From Luteimonas sp. (GTDB lineage: Bacteria > Pseudomonadota > Gammaproteobacteria > Xanthomonadales > Xanthomonadaceae): 64,000 nucleotides of DNA. This document shows, piece after piece, positions 27,582 through 36,905 of this stretch. The notes under the pieces were generated by a model that saw only the letters and a program-made list of their open reading frames with translations, was not told where the DNA came from and did no database searches. A program made the position numbers and the translations under genes. The DNA lies in contig JANPZU010000005.1 in the NCBI GenBank assembly GCA_024707405.1, positions 461,826 to 525,825 of the forward strand, given 5' to 3'. Within the stretch, counting starts at the first letter, position 1. Each line of letters starts with the position of its first letter.

Positions 27582-29801
27582 ATGCGACCTGAGTGGATTG
27601 CGGCAAGGCCTGCGAAGATCCTCCTGCTCGGGATCGGCGTGCTGCTGCTCCAGCAGGTTGCGATTCCGTATCGCTTCACGCTCGGTTCGTTTCCCTCCGG
27701 CGAAGCGTCCCTCGTCCACCTGCATGCCGGGTTCCTGCTGGCAATCGCGATGCTCGAGCGCGATCGTGTTGTGGTGGCCGGCTGCTTCCTGGTAGAGGCC
27801 GTCGGTTGGTTGCTGCGTGCCTGGATGCTGGGCTATACGCCGCAGACCTTGGTGGTTGGTGGATTGCTTGTCGTGGTGATCTTCGGGTGGGCACTGCTGT
27901 GCGCCCGCTGGATGGGGTGGCCTAGGCCGCCTGCGCAGCAGAAGGTGTCGCCAGGCGACGTGTTGCGTTTCGGCATTGTCGGCTTGCTGGTCTTCCCGCT
28001 CGGCTACGTGGCGATCAACGCACTGCGCTTCGGACTGGCGGGCGGCGGCACGGTCGACGAGATCGCCTCGTCCACGATCCAGGTGTATTTCGCCAAGCAG
28101 TTCGGCGTGGCCGTGGTCACGCTGCCGCTGGTGGTCGGCTGGACGGAACGGCAGTCGCGTGATGCGGCCAAGGGCCTGCAGGCGGGATGGATCCTCGTGC
28201 TCGCGATTGCATTGGGCCTGAGCATCTGGCTAACACGCATGGTCAGGGCCGGGATCGACGACGGCGAGACCCTCGTGCTCATGGATTACCGGCTGGTGCT
28301 GGTCGCGATCGTCGGTTGGTGCATGCTCAACCTGCGAATGAGCGTGGCGATGGCGCTGTTCGCGGTCGCGTTGTTCCTGTTCGTGCAGGGGCTGGCGGAA
28401 ACCGCGGAGCGCAACGGCACGCTCGTGGGCGTGCTCAACCTGGTGCACCTTGGCATCGAGATCGCCATCCTGCTGATCGGGATGCTGTACTTCACGCTGT
28501 CCGCGCGCGACCACGGTCGCCTGCAGAAACGCATCAAGGAAGATTCGCTGCGCGATTCGATCACCGGTCTTCCCAACTACAACGCCTTGCGGGAGCAGCC
28601 CGAGGCGCGTCGTGGCGGGACGGGCGAAATCGGATACCTGTTGCTCGACCAGGCCGACGCGCTCGCGGTCGGGTTCGGCCTGCAGGCGCAGGCATCGGCA
28701 ATGGGGACGGTGGCCGCGCGCCTGGCCGATGCCATGCGCCCGTATTACCTCGGAACCGGCCAGTTCGCGCTGCTGCCCGATGGCGAGTCGGCGCATGGTG
28801 CATGGGAATCGCTGCTGGCCAGCATCGAGCGCATGGAGCACGTGGTCGGCGGGCGGCGGGTCAGGATGACGCCGTACATGGGCGTCGTGGCATTCGGGCG
28901 CAGTGGCGGCGGCGACATCGAGCATGCGCTGCTGAGTGCATCGAACCTGGCGTACGAGGCGCGCAGGCGCAACGAGGTCAAACCGATGTTCGCCGACGTG
29001 TCGCATTCGATCCTGCGCCGCGAGGAACAACGCAAGCTGCATGACGCCGCCGACGCCATCGCCAGCCTGCGTGCCGGTCGCTTGTTGCTGTATTTCCAGT
29101 CCATCTCGCCGATCGAAGGCGGGGCCGATGGCGGCAGGATCCGCGGCGAGGTGTTGTGCCGGTTGCTCGACGAGCAGGGCGGGATCATCGCGCCGGATCG
29201 CTTCGTCGACACGATCGAGGCGTCGCGTCGCGGCCCGGAACTCGACCTGGCCGTGGTGGCCGCGTTGTTCCGCGAGCTTCGCGAGCATCCCGAGGCGATC
29301 GAGCGTTGCGATTCCATTTCGATCAATCTCACCGGGCAAAGCCTGTCGTCGGACGGCTTCCATGCCAGGCTTGAAAGCATGCTGCAGCGTTCGCCGATCC
29401 CGATTCAGCGGCTGTGCTTCGAGATCACCGAGACCGCCGCGATCTCCAACCGCGAAGGCGCCGGCCGCTTCCTGCAATCGTTGCGCGACAAGGGCTGCCG
29501 CATCGCGGTCGACGACTTCGGGGCCGGCATGCAGAGTTTCTCGCGGCTGCGCGACCTGCCGTTCGACATCATCAAGATCGATGGTTCTTTCGTCCGCAAC
29601 ATGCTGCACGACCGCCGCGATTTCGAGGTGGTGCAGGCCTCCGTCTCCGTTGCGCGCGCGAACGGGGCCGAGGTGGTGGCCGAGTTCGTCGAGAACGAGG
29701 AAACCGCGGAACGATTGCGCGAGATGGATGTCCGCTGGGGGCAGGGATACCTGTATTCGCGGCCGCGGCCGCTGCGGGGCGTGCTGGCGCCGGCGGGCTA
29801 G
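27582..29801 (+). CDS. membrane EAL-domain protein with degenerate GGDEF domain
   Basis: The 739-aa protein has an N-terminal membrane region with about 8-9 hydrophobic segments (MASE-like, residues 10-310), a degenerate diguanylate cyclase domain that lacks GGDEF (about 320-480), and an EAL domain (about 490-735). In the EAL domain the signature reads Glu-Val-Leu at Glu523 instead of Glu-Ala-Leu. INLTGQSLSS, CFEITETAAI, VDDFGAG and IIKIDGSFVRNM are present, so c-di-GMP hydrolysis is possible. ATG 27582 is preferred; ATG 27558 would add 8 residues. Its TAG stop shares the CTAG at 29798-29801 with the convergent antiporter gene. Confidence 0.85.
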   Translation: MRPEWIAARPAKILLLGIGVLLLQQVAIPYRFTLGSFPSGEASLVHLHAGFLLAIAMLERDRVVVAGCFLVEAVGWLLRAWMLGYTPQTLVVGGLLVVVIFGWALLCARWMGWPRPPAQQKVSPGDVLRFGIVGLLVFPLGYVAINALRFGLAGGGTVDEIASSTIQVYFAKQFGVAVVTLPLVVGWTERQSRDAAKGLQAGWILVLAIALGLSIWLTRMVRAGIDDGETLVLMDYRLVLVAIVGWCMLNLRMSVAMALFAVALFLFVQGLAETAERNGTLVGVLNLVHLGIEIAILLIGMLYFTLSARDHGRLQKRIKEDSLRDSITGLPNYNALREQPEARRGGTGEIGYLLLDQADALAVGFGLQAQASAMGTVAARLADAMRPYYLGTGQFALLPDGESAHGAWESLLASIERMEHVVGGRRVRMTPYMGVVAFGRSGGGDIEHALLSASNLAYEARRRNEVKPMFADVSHSILRREEQRKLHDAADAIASLRAGRLLLYFQSISPIEGGADGGRIRGEVLCRLLDEQGGIIAPDRFVDTIEASRRGPELDLAVVAALFRELREHPEAIERCDSISINLTGQSLSSDGFHARLESMLQRSPIPIQRLCFEITETAAISNREGAGRFLQSLRDKGCRIAVDDFGAGMQSFSRLRDLPFDIIKIDGSFVRNMLHDRRDFEVVQASVSVARANGAEVVAEFVENEETAERLREMDVRWGQGYLYSRPRPLRGVLAPAG

Positions 29802-31507
29802 GCAGGCTGCACGCGCACGGGCCGGTAGGGCGGCGTCGACATCACCATCTCCGCCAGCGAATAGGCCAGCTCGCGTTCGGCGAGGACGGCGCCGTCAGCG
29901 CCGTGTTCCAGCAGGTGCTTCACCTCGGCGTCGCTGTGCGCCCGCGCGAGCACGGTGATCGCGGGATTGATCGCCTTCATCCGCGCGATCGCCTCGCCGG
30001 CCTCGAGTGCGTGCGGGATCGCGAAGATCGCCAGCTTGGCGCGATCCGGGGCGGCTTCCTTCATGACCCGTTCTGCGGCGACGTTGCCGCGCACGGCATG
30101 CAGGCCCGATGCGCGTGCCCGGGTGATGCGGTCGACATCGTCCTCGACCACGACCAACGGCACGCCGCGCTGGTGCAACAGTTCCGCGAGTTGCTGCCCG
30201 ACGCGGCCGTAGCCGACCAGGATGGTGTGGTCGACGACGCTGTCGGGGACGGCGGGCGGTTCTTCCGGCGCTTCCGCCGCGGCCCTCGCCGCGGCAGCTG
30301 CCGTTTCGCGTGCCTCGCGCCGTGCCAGCACCGAGAACAGCATCGGGTTGACCAGGATGGAAAGCAGCGCGCCGGCGAGGATCAGGTCGCGCCCGGTTTC
30401 CGGCAGGATCGCCAGGCTCACGCCGAGGCTGGCGAGGATGAAGGAGAACTCGCCGATCTGCGCGAGGCTCGCCGAAATGGTGAGTGCCGTGGCCTTGGGA
30501 TGCTTGAACAGCCGCACGATCCAGTACGCGGCGAGCGACTTGCCCACCACGATGATCAGGAAGGTGGCGATCACCTGCCACGGATGCTGCACGAGGATGT
30601 TGGGGTCGAACAGCATGCCCACCGACACGAAGAACAGCACCGCGAATGCGTCGCGCAGCGGCAGCGAATCGTTCGCCGCCTTGTGGCTGAGTTCGGATTC
30701 GTTGAGCAGCATGCCGGCGAAGAACGCGCCCAGTGCGAACGACACCCCGAACAGCATCGCCGAGCCGAAGGCCACGCCCAGGGCGATCGCGAGCACCGAG
30801 AGGGTGAACAGTTCGCGAGAACCGGTGCCGGCGATCTTCTCCAGCGTCCACGGGATCACGCGCTTGCCGACGATCATCATCACCGCGACGAACAGCGAGA
30901 CCTGGATGAGCGTCTTCACCAGCGCGTAGGAAATCGCACCGACCATGCCTCCGCCGGCCTGCGCGTCGCCCGAGGTTTCGTTCATCACTTCGGCCAGCGC
31001 GGGCAGCAGCACCAGCGCCAGTACCATCGCCAGGTCTTCGACGATCAGCCAGCCGACCGCGATCTTGCCGCGTTTGGTTTCGAGCAGCCGGTATTGGTCC
31101 ATCGCCCGCAGCAGCACCACGGTACTGGCGACCGAGAGCGCCAACCCGAACACGAAGCCGTTGATCGGCGACCAGCCCATGCCCCAGGCCAGCAGCCAGC
31201 CCAGTGCGGTGGCGACCGAGATCTGCGCGATCGCGCCGGGAATGGCGATCGCCTTGACCGCCAGCAGATCCTTCAGCGAGAAGTGCAGGCCGACCCCGAA
31301 CATCAGCAGCATCACGCCGATCTCGGCGAGCTGGTTGGCCAGCTCCTGGTCGGCGACGAATCCGGGGGTGAAGGGGCCGACGACGATGCCGGCGACGAGG
31401 TAACCGACCAATGGCGACACGCGCAGGCGGTTGGCCAGCGCACCCAGCACGAAGGCAAGGCCCAGCCCGACTGCGATGATGTTGATCAGGTCGGTGTCAT
31501 GATGCAT
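29798..31507 (-). CDS. CPA2-family cation/proton antiporter with TrkA-N domain (YbaL/KefB-like)
   Basis: The 569-aa protein has about 12 membrane segments of the Na+/H+-exchanger fold (residues 1-390: LVGYLVAGIVVGP, GLHFSLKDLL, SVASTVVLLRAM, FGVSFALGAFFAGMLL), then a cytosolic TrkA-N nucleotide-binding domain starting with ILVGYGRVGQQLAELL. The order fits YbaL/KefB K+ or Na+/proton antiporters. An Ala-rich linker (RREARETAAAAARAAAEAPEEP) joins the two parts. ATG 31507 is chosen because MHHDTDLINIIAVGLGLAF starts the first membrane segment. The ion cannot be read from the sequence. Confidence 0.88.
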   Translation of the reverse strand: MHHDTDLINIIAVGLGLAFVLGALANRLRVSPLVGYLVAGIVVGPFTPGFVADQELANQLAEIGVMLLMFGVGLHFSLKDLLAVKAIAIPGAIAQISVATALGWLLAWGMGWSPINGFVFGLALSVASTVVLLRAMDQYRLLETKRGKIAVGWLIVEDLAMVLALVLLPALAEVMNETSGDAQAGGGMVGAISYALVKTLIQVSLFVAVMMIVGKRVIPWTLEKIAGTGSRELFTLSVLAIALGVAFGSAMLFGVSFALGAFFAGMLLNESELSHKAANDSLPLRDAFAVLFFVSVGMLFDPNILVQHPWQVIATFLIIVVGKSLAAYWIVRLFKHPKATALTISASLAQIGEFSFILASLGVSLAILPETGRDLILAGALLSILVNPMLFSVLARREARETAAAAARAAAEAPEEPPAVPDSVVDHTILVGYGRVGQQLAELLHQRGVPLVVVEDDVDRITRARASGLHAVRGNVAAERVMKEAAPDRAKLAIFAIPHALEAGEAIARMKAINPAITVLARAHSDAEVKHLLEHGADGAVLAERELAYSLAEMVMSTPPYRPVRVQPA

Positions 31508-31639
31508 CGAGTGCCGGGGGAAGCTCGCGTCAGGACGGGCAGTGTCGCCGATAGCGCCACCGTGCCGCAAACCTGGCGCATGGGATGCCGTGTCCCGTCC
31601 GGGCATGCACGGTCGCGATGCCATGCGGGCCGCGCAAAG

Positions 31640-31666
31640 GAAACGCCCCGCGTTGCGGGGCGTTTC
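31640..31666 (-). terminator. rho-independent terminator of the third TonB receptor
   Basis: GAAACGCCCCGC and GCGGGGCGTTTC form a perfect 12-bp stem with a 3-nt loop, 22 bp past the minus-strand stop codon at 31688, followed on that strand by CTTTGCG. Confidence 0.75.
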
Positions 31667-31687
31667 GGTCGAGCTTGAGGCAATCAC

Positions 31688-34102
31688 TCACCAGCGGTAG
31701 CCGATCCTTCCGTACACATAGGCGCCGTTGAAGCCGAACGGCGACTGGCTGTTGTAGGGGAACTGGCCTGTCGTGGAGTTGAGGTAGATGTTCTCGTCCG
31801 GGTATTCGTTGAGCACGTTGTCCGCGCCCAGCGTCAGCGTCCAGTTCTCGCTCGGGCGATAGCTGGCCGACACGTCCAGCAACCATTTCGCGCCGAAGGT
31901 CTGGTCGCGTGCGGCAAGGGCGGCGCTGGCCTGGCGCGTGGTGTAGGCGCCGTAGCGCGTCGCGCCCAGTCCCAGATCCCACTGGGCCAGGTTCCAGGTC
32001 GCGTTGAGCACTGCCTTGGTGCGCGGGTAGCCTTCTTCCACGCGACCGCGCTCGTCGCGGCCGATGCGCTCGAGGTTGCGGCCCAGCGCATCGAGTTCCG
32101 CCGGATTGGGTGCGATCCGGGTGATCTCGGTCTTGTTGTAGTTGTAGCCGGCGGTAAGGTTCAGCGTGCTCGCATCGAACGGGATCGCGTAGCTGCCCAC
32201 CACGTCGATACCGCGGCTGCGCGTGTCGACGGCGTTGGTGAAGTAGCGTGCGCTGTTGACGCCGGTGATGCCGAGACTGGCAAGCAAGGCGATGATCGGA
32301 TCGTTCGGGTCGCTGGTGTTGGCGGTCAGGTTGGACGACAGCACGATGCGGTCGTCGATGTCGATCTGGTAGGCATCGATGGTCAGGTACAGGCGATCCA
32401 CCGGTTGCAGCACCAGGCCCAGGCTGTAGGACAGCGAAGTCTCGGCCTGCAGGGGCTCCGCGCCCAGCGCCTGTGCCGCTGCGCTCGTGGTGCGGAAAGT
32501 GCCCGATTCGTAGAACACGCCGCCGATGATGTTGCTGGTCACGGCCTGGTAGTACTGCTGGCCGAGCGCCGGGGCACGGAAGCCGCTGGCGACGGTGCCG
32601 CGCAATGCAACCGCGTCGCTGAAGGCGAAACGAGCCGAGAGCTTGCCCGAGACTTCGCTGCCGAAATCGTCGTAGTCCTCGTAGCGCACCGCAGCGCCGC
32701 CGGAGAAGCGGTCGGTGAAGTCCGCCTCAAGGCCGCCGAATACCGCGTAGCTGCTGCGGTCGAACTTCCCGGCATTGGCCGGGGTGAAGCCGGCGAAGCC
32801 CTGGGCGCCGGTTCCGAAGTAGGAATCGGGTTCGCCCGCCGATTGCGACCATTCCTCGCTGCGGTACTCGGCGCCGAACGACAGCGTCGCCGGATAGGCC
32901 AGGCCGATCTCGAGCAGGCGCGATGCATCGGCATTGACCACGTGCTGGGTGTACTCCAGCGTGCCGTCGTAGAAGCGCGTCGGGCTGGCCGCGCCCAGCG
33001 AATAGTTGATCGAGTTCTGGGTGTAGAACTCCAGGTCGTTGCGACCGTAGTTGTAGCTCAGGCCCCAGCGCCAGCCGCTGTCGCTGCCGCCCTTGAGGCC
33101 GGCGACCAGCGAACGATCCCGGGAGACCTGGTTGATCTCGGGCACGTAGCCGTCGGGGTAGACCTGCGGCACCACCGCGTTGTGGCCGCGCGAACGGTAG
33201 AACGCGAAGGACACGATGTCGCGGTTGCTGGCGATGGCGTTGGCATACGCGGTGAGGTTGTCGCTGAACTGGAACTCGGTGGTCGCGGCCACGCTGCCGG
33301 CCTGTACCTTGGGGTCGCCGTAGATGAAGCCGACCTGGCCGATGGCGGGGTTGTTGCCGGTGTTGGGCGCGGGATTGACGCCCTGCGATGGATCGGGGCG
33401 ATACGGCCGCGCGCGATTGGTGTTGTCCTGGTCGGTGATCTGGCCGGCGACGTGCAGCTTGCCGCGTCCGTCGCCGTAGCTGATGCCGGTGTCGCCGGAA
33501 AGTTGGTAGTTCTTGCCGTCGCCGGCCGAATACTGCCCGTAATTGACTGCGAGGCTGCCGCCTTGCTCGGCCCCCTTGAGCACCACGTTGACCACGCCCG
33601 CGATGGCATCGGAGCCGTACTGCGCGGAAGCCCCATCGCGCAGCACCTCGACACGGGCGATTGCCGAGATCGGGATGGCGTTGAGATCGACGGCCGACGA
33701 ACCTCGGCCGATGCTGCCGTTGACGTTGACCAGTGCCGCGATGTGGCGGCGCTTGCCGTTCACCAGCACCAGCACCTGGTCGGGGGACAGGCCGCGCAGT
33801 TGCGCCGGACGCACGCCGCTGGTGCCGTCGGTGATCGCAGGGCGCGGGAAATTGAGCGACGGCAATGCGCGGGCGAGTGCGGTCGCAAGTTCGACCGTGC
33901 CGGTCGCGGCCAGGGCTTCCGGGGTGATGATGTCGATGGGCGACTGCGACTCGGCGACGGTGCGGTCGCTGACGCGCGTGCCGGTGACGATGACGGTATC
34001 GAGCGTGCTGGTACTCGGCGGGGCGCCGTCGGGGGATTGTGCAAAGGCGCCGGGTGCGGCGAGTGCCGCCAGAAGTGCGGCGGCAAGGGGATGGCGGATC
34101 AT
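31688..34102 (-). CDS. TonB-dependent outer membrane receptor (third copy)
   Basis: The 804-aa protein has a signal peptide (MIRHPLAAALLAALAAPGAFAQ), a TonB-box-like LDTVIVTGTRVSDRTV, a plug with LRGLSPDQVLVLVNGKRRHIAALV and EVLRDGASAQYGSDAIAGVVNVVLKG, and a barrel ending in YVYGRIGYRW. It is a paralogue of the protein at 13361-15778; the plug domains are closely alike and both end FGFNGAY/IGSNGAY plus a final aromatic strand. The ligand is unknown. AGGAG lies about 6 nt before the ATG at 34102. It is divergent from the ABC-F gene. Confidence 0.92.
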   Translation of the reverse strand: MIRHPLAAALLAALAAPGAFAQSPDGAPPSTSTLDTVIVTGTRVSDRTVAESQSPIDIITPEALAATGTVELATALARALPSLNFPRPAITDGTSGVRPAQLRGLSPDQVLVLVNGKRRHIAALVNVNGSIGRGSSAVDLNAIPISAIARVEVLRDGASAQYGSDAIAGVVNVVLKGAEQGGSLAVNYGQYSAGDGKNYQLSGDTGISYGDGRGKLHVAGQITDQDNTNRARPYRPDPSQGVNPAPNTGNNPAIGQVGFIYGDPKVQAGSVAATTEFQFSDNLTAYANAIASNRDIVSFAFYRSRGHNAVVPQVYPDGYVPEINQVSRDRSLVAGLKGGSDSGWRWGLSYNYGRNDLEFYTQNSINYSLGAASPTRFYDGTLEYTQHVVNADASRLLEIGLAYPATLSFGAEYRSEEWSQSAGEPDSYFGTGAQGFAGFTPANAGKFDRSSYAVFGGLEADFTDRFSGGAAVRYEDYDDFGSEVSGKLSARFAFSDAVALRGTVASGFRAPALGQQYYQAVTSNIIGGVFYESGTFRTTSAAAQALGAEPLQAETSLSYSLGLVLQPVDRLYLTIDAYQIDIDDRIVLSSNLTANTSDPNDPIIALLASLGITGVNSARYFTNAVDTRSRGIDVVGSYAIPFDASTLNLTAGYNYNKTEITRIAPNPAELDALGRNLERIGRDERGRVEEGYPRTKAVLNATWNLAQWDLGLGATRYGAYTTRQASAALAARDQTFGAKWLLDVSASYRPSENWTLTLGADNVLNEYPDENIYLNSTTGQFPYNSQSPFGFNGAYVYGRIGYRW

Positions 34103-34232
34103 GGGGGCTCCTGGTTCTCGGGATCTGGTGCGATGCCTTCTGTTTTAACCGTCGCGTAACAAACGGGAGAAAGGGGATATGGGCATGTCCTTATTCCCTG
34201 CGGGCATGAGCGAGTCGCCATGGGGCTTCCAG

Positions 34233-34238
34233 TAGAAT
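34233..34238 (+). promoter_or_regulatory. -10-like TAGAAT before the ABC-F gene
   Basis: TAGAAT lies 10 nt before the ATG at 34248. No convincing -35 is visible. If used, the transcript would be nearly leaderless. Confidence 0.25.
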
Positions 34239-34247
34239 CCGCGCCCC

Positions 34248-36116
34248 ATGATCGCTTTCCGCAATTTCGCCCTCCGCCGCGGCGAACGCCTCCTCCTGTC
34301 CGATGTCGACCTGTCCCTGCATGCCGGCATGCGCCTGGGCGTGGTCGGTCGCAACGGTACCGGCAAGTCCAGTCTGTTCGCCGCCGTGCGCGGGGAAGTG
34401 GAAGCCGACCGCGGCGACCTCGACATCCCCAACCGCGTGCGCATCGCGTCGATCGCGCAGGAAATGCCGTCGCTGCCCGATGCCGCCATCGACTTCGTGC
34501 TCGGTGGCGATGCCCGCGTGGCGGCGGCGCTCAAGGCCGAGGCCGACGCGCTCGCCGCCGAAGACTGGGAAGCGGTCGCCGAGGCCCACCACCTGCTGGA
34601 GGAAGTGGGCGGCTACGACGGCACCGCGCGTGCCGGCAAGTTGCTGCATGGGCTCGGCTTCCCCGGCGACACCCACCAGCGTGCGGTGTCCACGTTCTCG
34701 GGCGGCTGGCGCGTGCGCCTGAACCTCGCGCGCGCGCTGATGACGCCGAGCGACCTGCTGCTGCTCGACGAACCGACGAACCACCTCGATCTCGACGCGG
34801 TGCTGTGGCTGGAACAATGGCTGCTCAAGTATCCCGGCACGCTGCTGTTGATCTCGCACGACCGCGAGTTCCTCGACAACGTGTGTACGCACACGCTGCA
34901 TCTGCACGGCGGCAAGGCCAAGCTGTACACCGGCGACTACACCTCGTTCGAGCGCCAGCGCTCCGAGCAGTTGCGCCTGCAGCAGATCACGCATGAAAAG
35001 ACGCAGGCCGAACGCGCACACCTGCAGAGCTTCATCGACCGCTTCAAGGCCAGTGCGGCGAAGGCCAAGCAGGCGCAGTCGCGGGTTAAGCGCCTGGCCA
35101 AGATGGCGGACACCGAAGCGGTGCGTGCCGAACGCGAAGTGCGCATCGATTTCCCTGCGCCGGCCAAGCTGCCGCACGCGCTGCTGCGCATCAACCACGG
35201 CACCTGCGGTTATCCGTCCCCGGACGGCGAGGCGGTGATTCTGGAGAACGTCGGCTTTGGTCTGGAAGCGGGCGACCGCATCGGTCTGCTCGGGCCGAAC
35301 GGCGCCGGCAAATCGACGCTGGTGAAATCGCTGGTCGGCGACCTGCCGTTGCTCGAAGGCGAGCGCTACGCGCATACCGACCTGCGCATCGGCTACTTCG
35401 CCCAGCACACGGTCGAGGCACTCGTGGCCGGCACGTCGCCGATCGACCACCTGCGCGAGATTTCGCCGAACGTCGCGATCCAGGAATTCCGCAACTTCCT
35501 CGGCAAGTGGAGTTTCCCCGGCGACCGTGCGTTCGAGAGCATCGACGGCTTCAGCGGCGGCGAACGCGCGCGACTCGCGCTTGCACTGATCGCATGGCGC
35601 CAGCCGAACGTGCTGCTGCTCGACGAACCCACCAACCACCTCGACCTCGAGATGCGCGAAGCGCTGGCCGAAGCGCTCAGCGACTTCCCCGGCGCCATCG
35701 TGCTGGTCTCGCACGATCGCCATCTCATCGGTCTGGTCAGCGACACGTTCTGGCGCGTGGCCGATGGCGTGGTCAAGCCGTTCGACGGCGACCTCGACGA
35801 ATATGCCGCGTGGCTGCGCGCACGCGGCAATGCCGGTGAACTGCGTGCGCCTGCAAGCAAGCCGCAGCCTGCGGATCCGGTGGTGGCCGAAGCGCCGCCG
35901 CCGGGCAAGTCGGTCAAGGTCAATCCGCACAAGCTGGGCAAGGCCGAGGCACGCGTGGCGGAACTGGAGCGCGAGATCGCATCGATCGAGGGTGAACTGG
36001 CTGAGCCGCATGTGTATGCCGACGGCACGAAGATCGCGGCATTGGGGCAGAAGCAGGCGGAATTGCGTGCCGAGCTGGAAGAGGCGGAAGCCGAATTGCT
36101 CGCGTTGTACGGCTGA
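34248..36116 (+). CDS. yheS: ABC-F family ATPase (YheS-like)
   Basis: The 622-aa soluble protein has two ABC domains and no membrane part. Walker A motifs are GRNGTGKS at 34-41 and GPNGAGKS in the second domain; signatures are FSGGWRVRLNLARAL and FSGGERARLALALIA, each with LLLLDEPTNHLDL-type Walker B segments. ABC-F proteins bind the ribosome and relieve stalled translation. The long C-terminal coiled coil (about 555-622, AEARVAELEREIASIEGEL) and length fit YheS/EttA relatives rather than a transporter. ATG 34248 gives MIAFRNFALRRGERLLL. Confidence 0.92.
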   Translation: MIAFRNFALRRGERLLLSDVDLSLHAGMRLGVVGRNGTGKSSLFAAVRGEVEADRGDLDIPNRVRIASIAQEMPSLPDAAIDFVLGGDARVAAALKAEADALAAEDWEAVAEAHHLLEEVGGYDGTARAGKLLHGLGFPGDTHQRAVSTFSGGWRVRLNLARALMTPSDLLLLDEPTNHLDLDAVLWLEQWLLKYPGTLLLISHDREFLDNVCTHTLHLHGGKAKLYTGDYTSFERQRSEQLRLQQITHEKTQAERAHLQSFIDRFKASAAKAKQAQSRVKRLAKMADTEAVRAEREVRIDFPAPAKLPHALLRINHGTCGYPSPDGEAVILENVGFGLEAGDRIGLLGPNGAGKSTLVKSLVGDLPLLEGERYAHTDLRIGYFAQHTVEALVAGTSPIDHLREISPNVAIQEFRNFLGKWSFPGDRAFESIDGFSGGERARLALALIAWRQPNVLLLDEPTNHLDLEMREALAEALSDFPGAIVLVSHDRHLIGLVSDTFWRVADGVVKPFDGDLDEYAAWLRARGNAGELRAPASKPQPADPVVAEAPPPGKSVKVNPHKLGKAEARVAELEREIASIEGELAEPHVYADGTKIAALGQKQAELRAELEEAEAELLALYG

Positions 36117-36158
36117 GCACGGGTTGCGGTGGATGGGCGTGGCGGTTACGGTGACTGC

Positions 36159-36869
36159 ATGAACACGACATTCAAACTGCTTTCCGTCGCCGCGCTGGCC
36201 GTGGCCCTGTCCGCCTGCATCCGCATCAGCGATTCCGATGACGATGGACTCAACAGCGGCGCTGCGGCCGAGGCCGATGCCGCAGCCGAAGCGGGCATCG
36301 ATGGCGATGCAGCGCCGGCCGATGCCTTCCTCGCACGCCTTGCCCAGTACTGCGGGCAGGCCTTCGAAGGCCGCATCGTCGCCAACACGCCGGCACCGGC
36401 TGCCGATGCGCCGCCCGATCCGTTCGAGGGCAAGGCGCTGGTGATGCATGTGCGCGGTTGCGACGATCCGACCGCCGAACTGCGCGTACCGTTCCACGTT
36501 GGCGACAACCATTCGCGTACCTGGATCCTCACGCGCACCGAATCCGGCCTGCGCCTGAAGCACGACCACCGCCTCGAGGACGGCAGCGACGATCCGGTGA
36601 CGATGTACGGCGGCGATACCGCGACACCGGGCACCGCGCAGCGCCAGGAATTCCCGGTCGACCAGCACTCCATCGACCTGTTCAACGCGCGCGACGGCCT
36701 GTCGCGTTCGATCACCAATGTCTGGGCGATGGAAATCGAACCCGGCCAGCGCTTCGTCTACGAACTCGCGCGCCCGCAGGACGAACTCAATCCGGAAGGG
36801 CGCCTGTTCCAGGTCGAGTTCGACCTGACCAAGCCGGTCGACCTGCCGCCGACGCCCTGGGGTTATTGA
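36159..36869 (+). CDS. putative lipoprotein, unknown function
   Basis: The 236-aa product has a lipoprotein signal (MNTTFKLLSVAALAVALSAC, lipobox LSAC) followed by an Asp/Ala-rich linker with many acidic residues (SDSDDDGLNS...). The rest has segments FLARLAQYCGQAFEGRIVANTP, RTWILTRTESGLRLKHDHRLEDGSDD, YGGDTATPGTAQRQEFPVD and EIEPGQRFVYELARP. I do not know the function. ATG 36159 is set by the signal peptide. It is 43 bp after the ABC-F gene on the same strand and may share its transcript. Confidence 0.75.
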   Translation: MNTTFKLLSVAALAVALSACIRISDSDDDGLNSGAAAEADAAAEAGIDGDAAPADAFLARLAQYCGQAFEGRIVANTPAPAADAPPDPFEGKALVMHVRGCDDPTAELRVPFHVGDNHSRTWILTRTESGLRLKHDHRLEDGSDDPVTMYGGDTATPGTAQRQEFPVDQHSIDLFNARDGLSRSITNVWAMEIEPGQRFVYELARPQDELNPEGRLFQVEFDLTKPVDLPPTPWGY

Positions 36870-36905
36870 CGGTCGCGGTTTGGGCGAGCGTCGTGGCGCG
36901 CTGCG

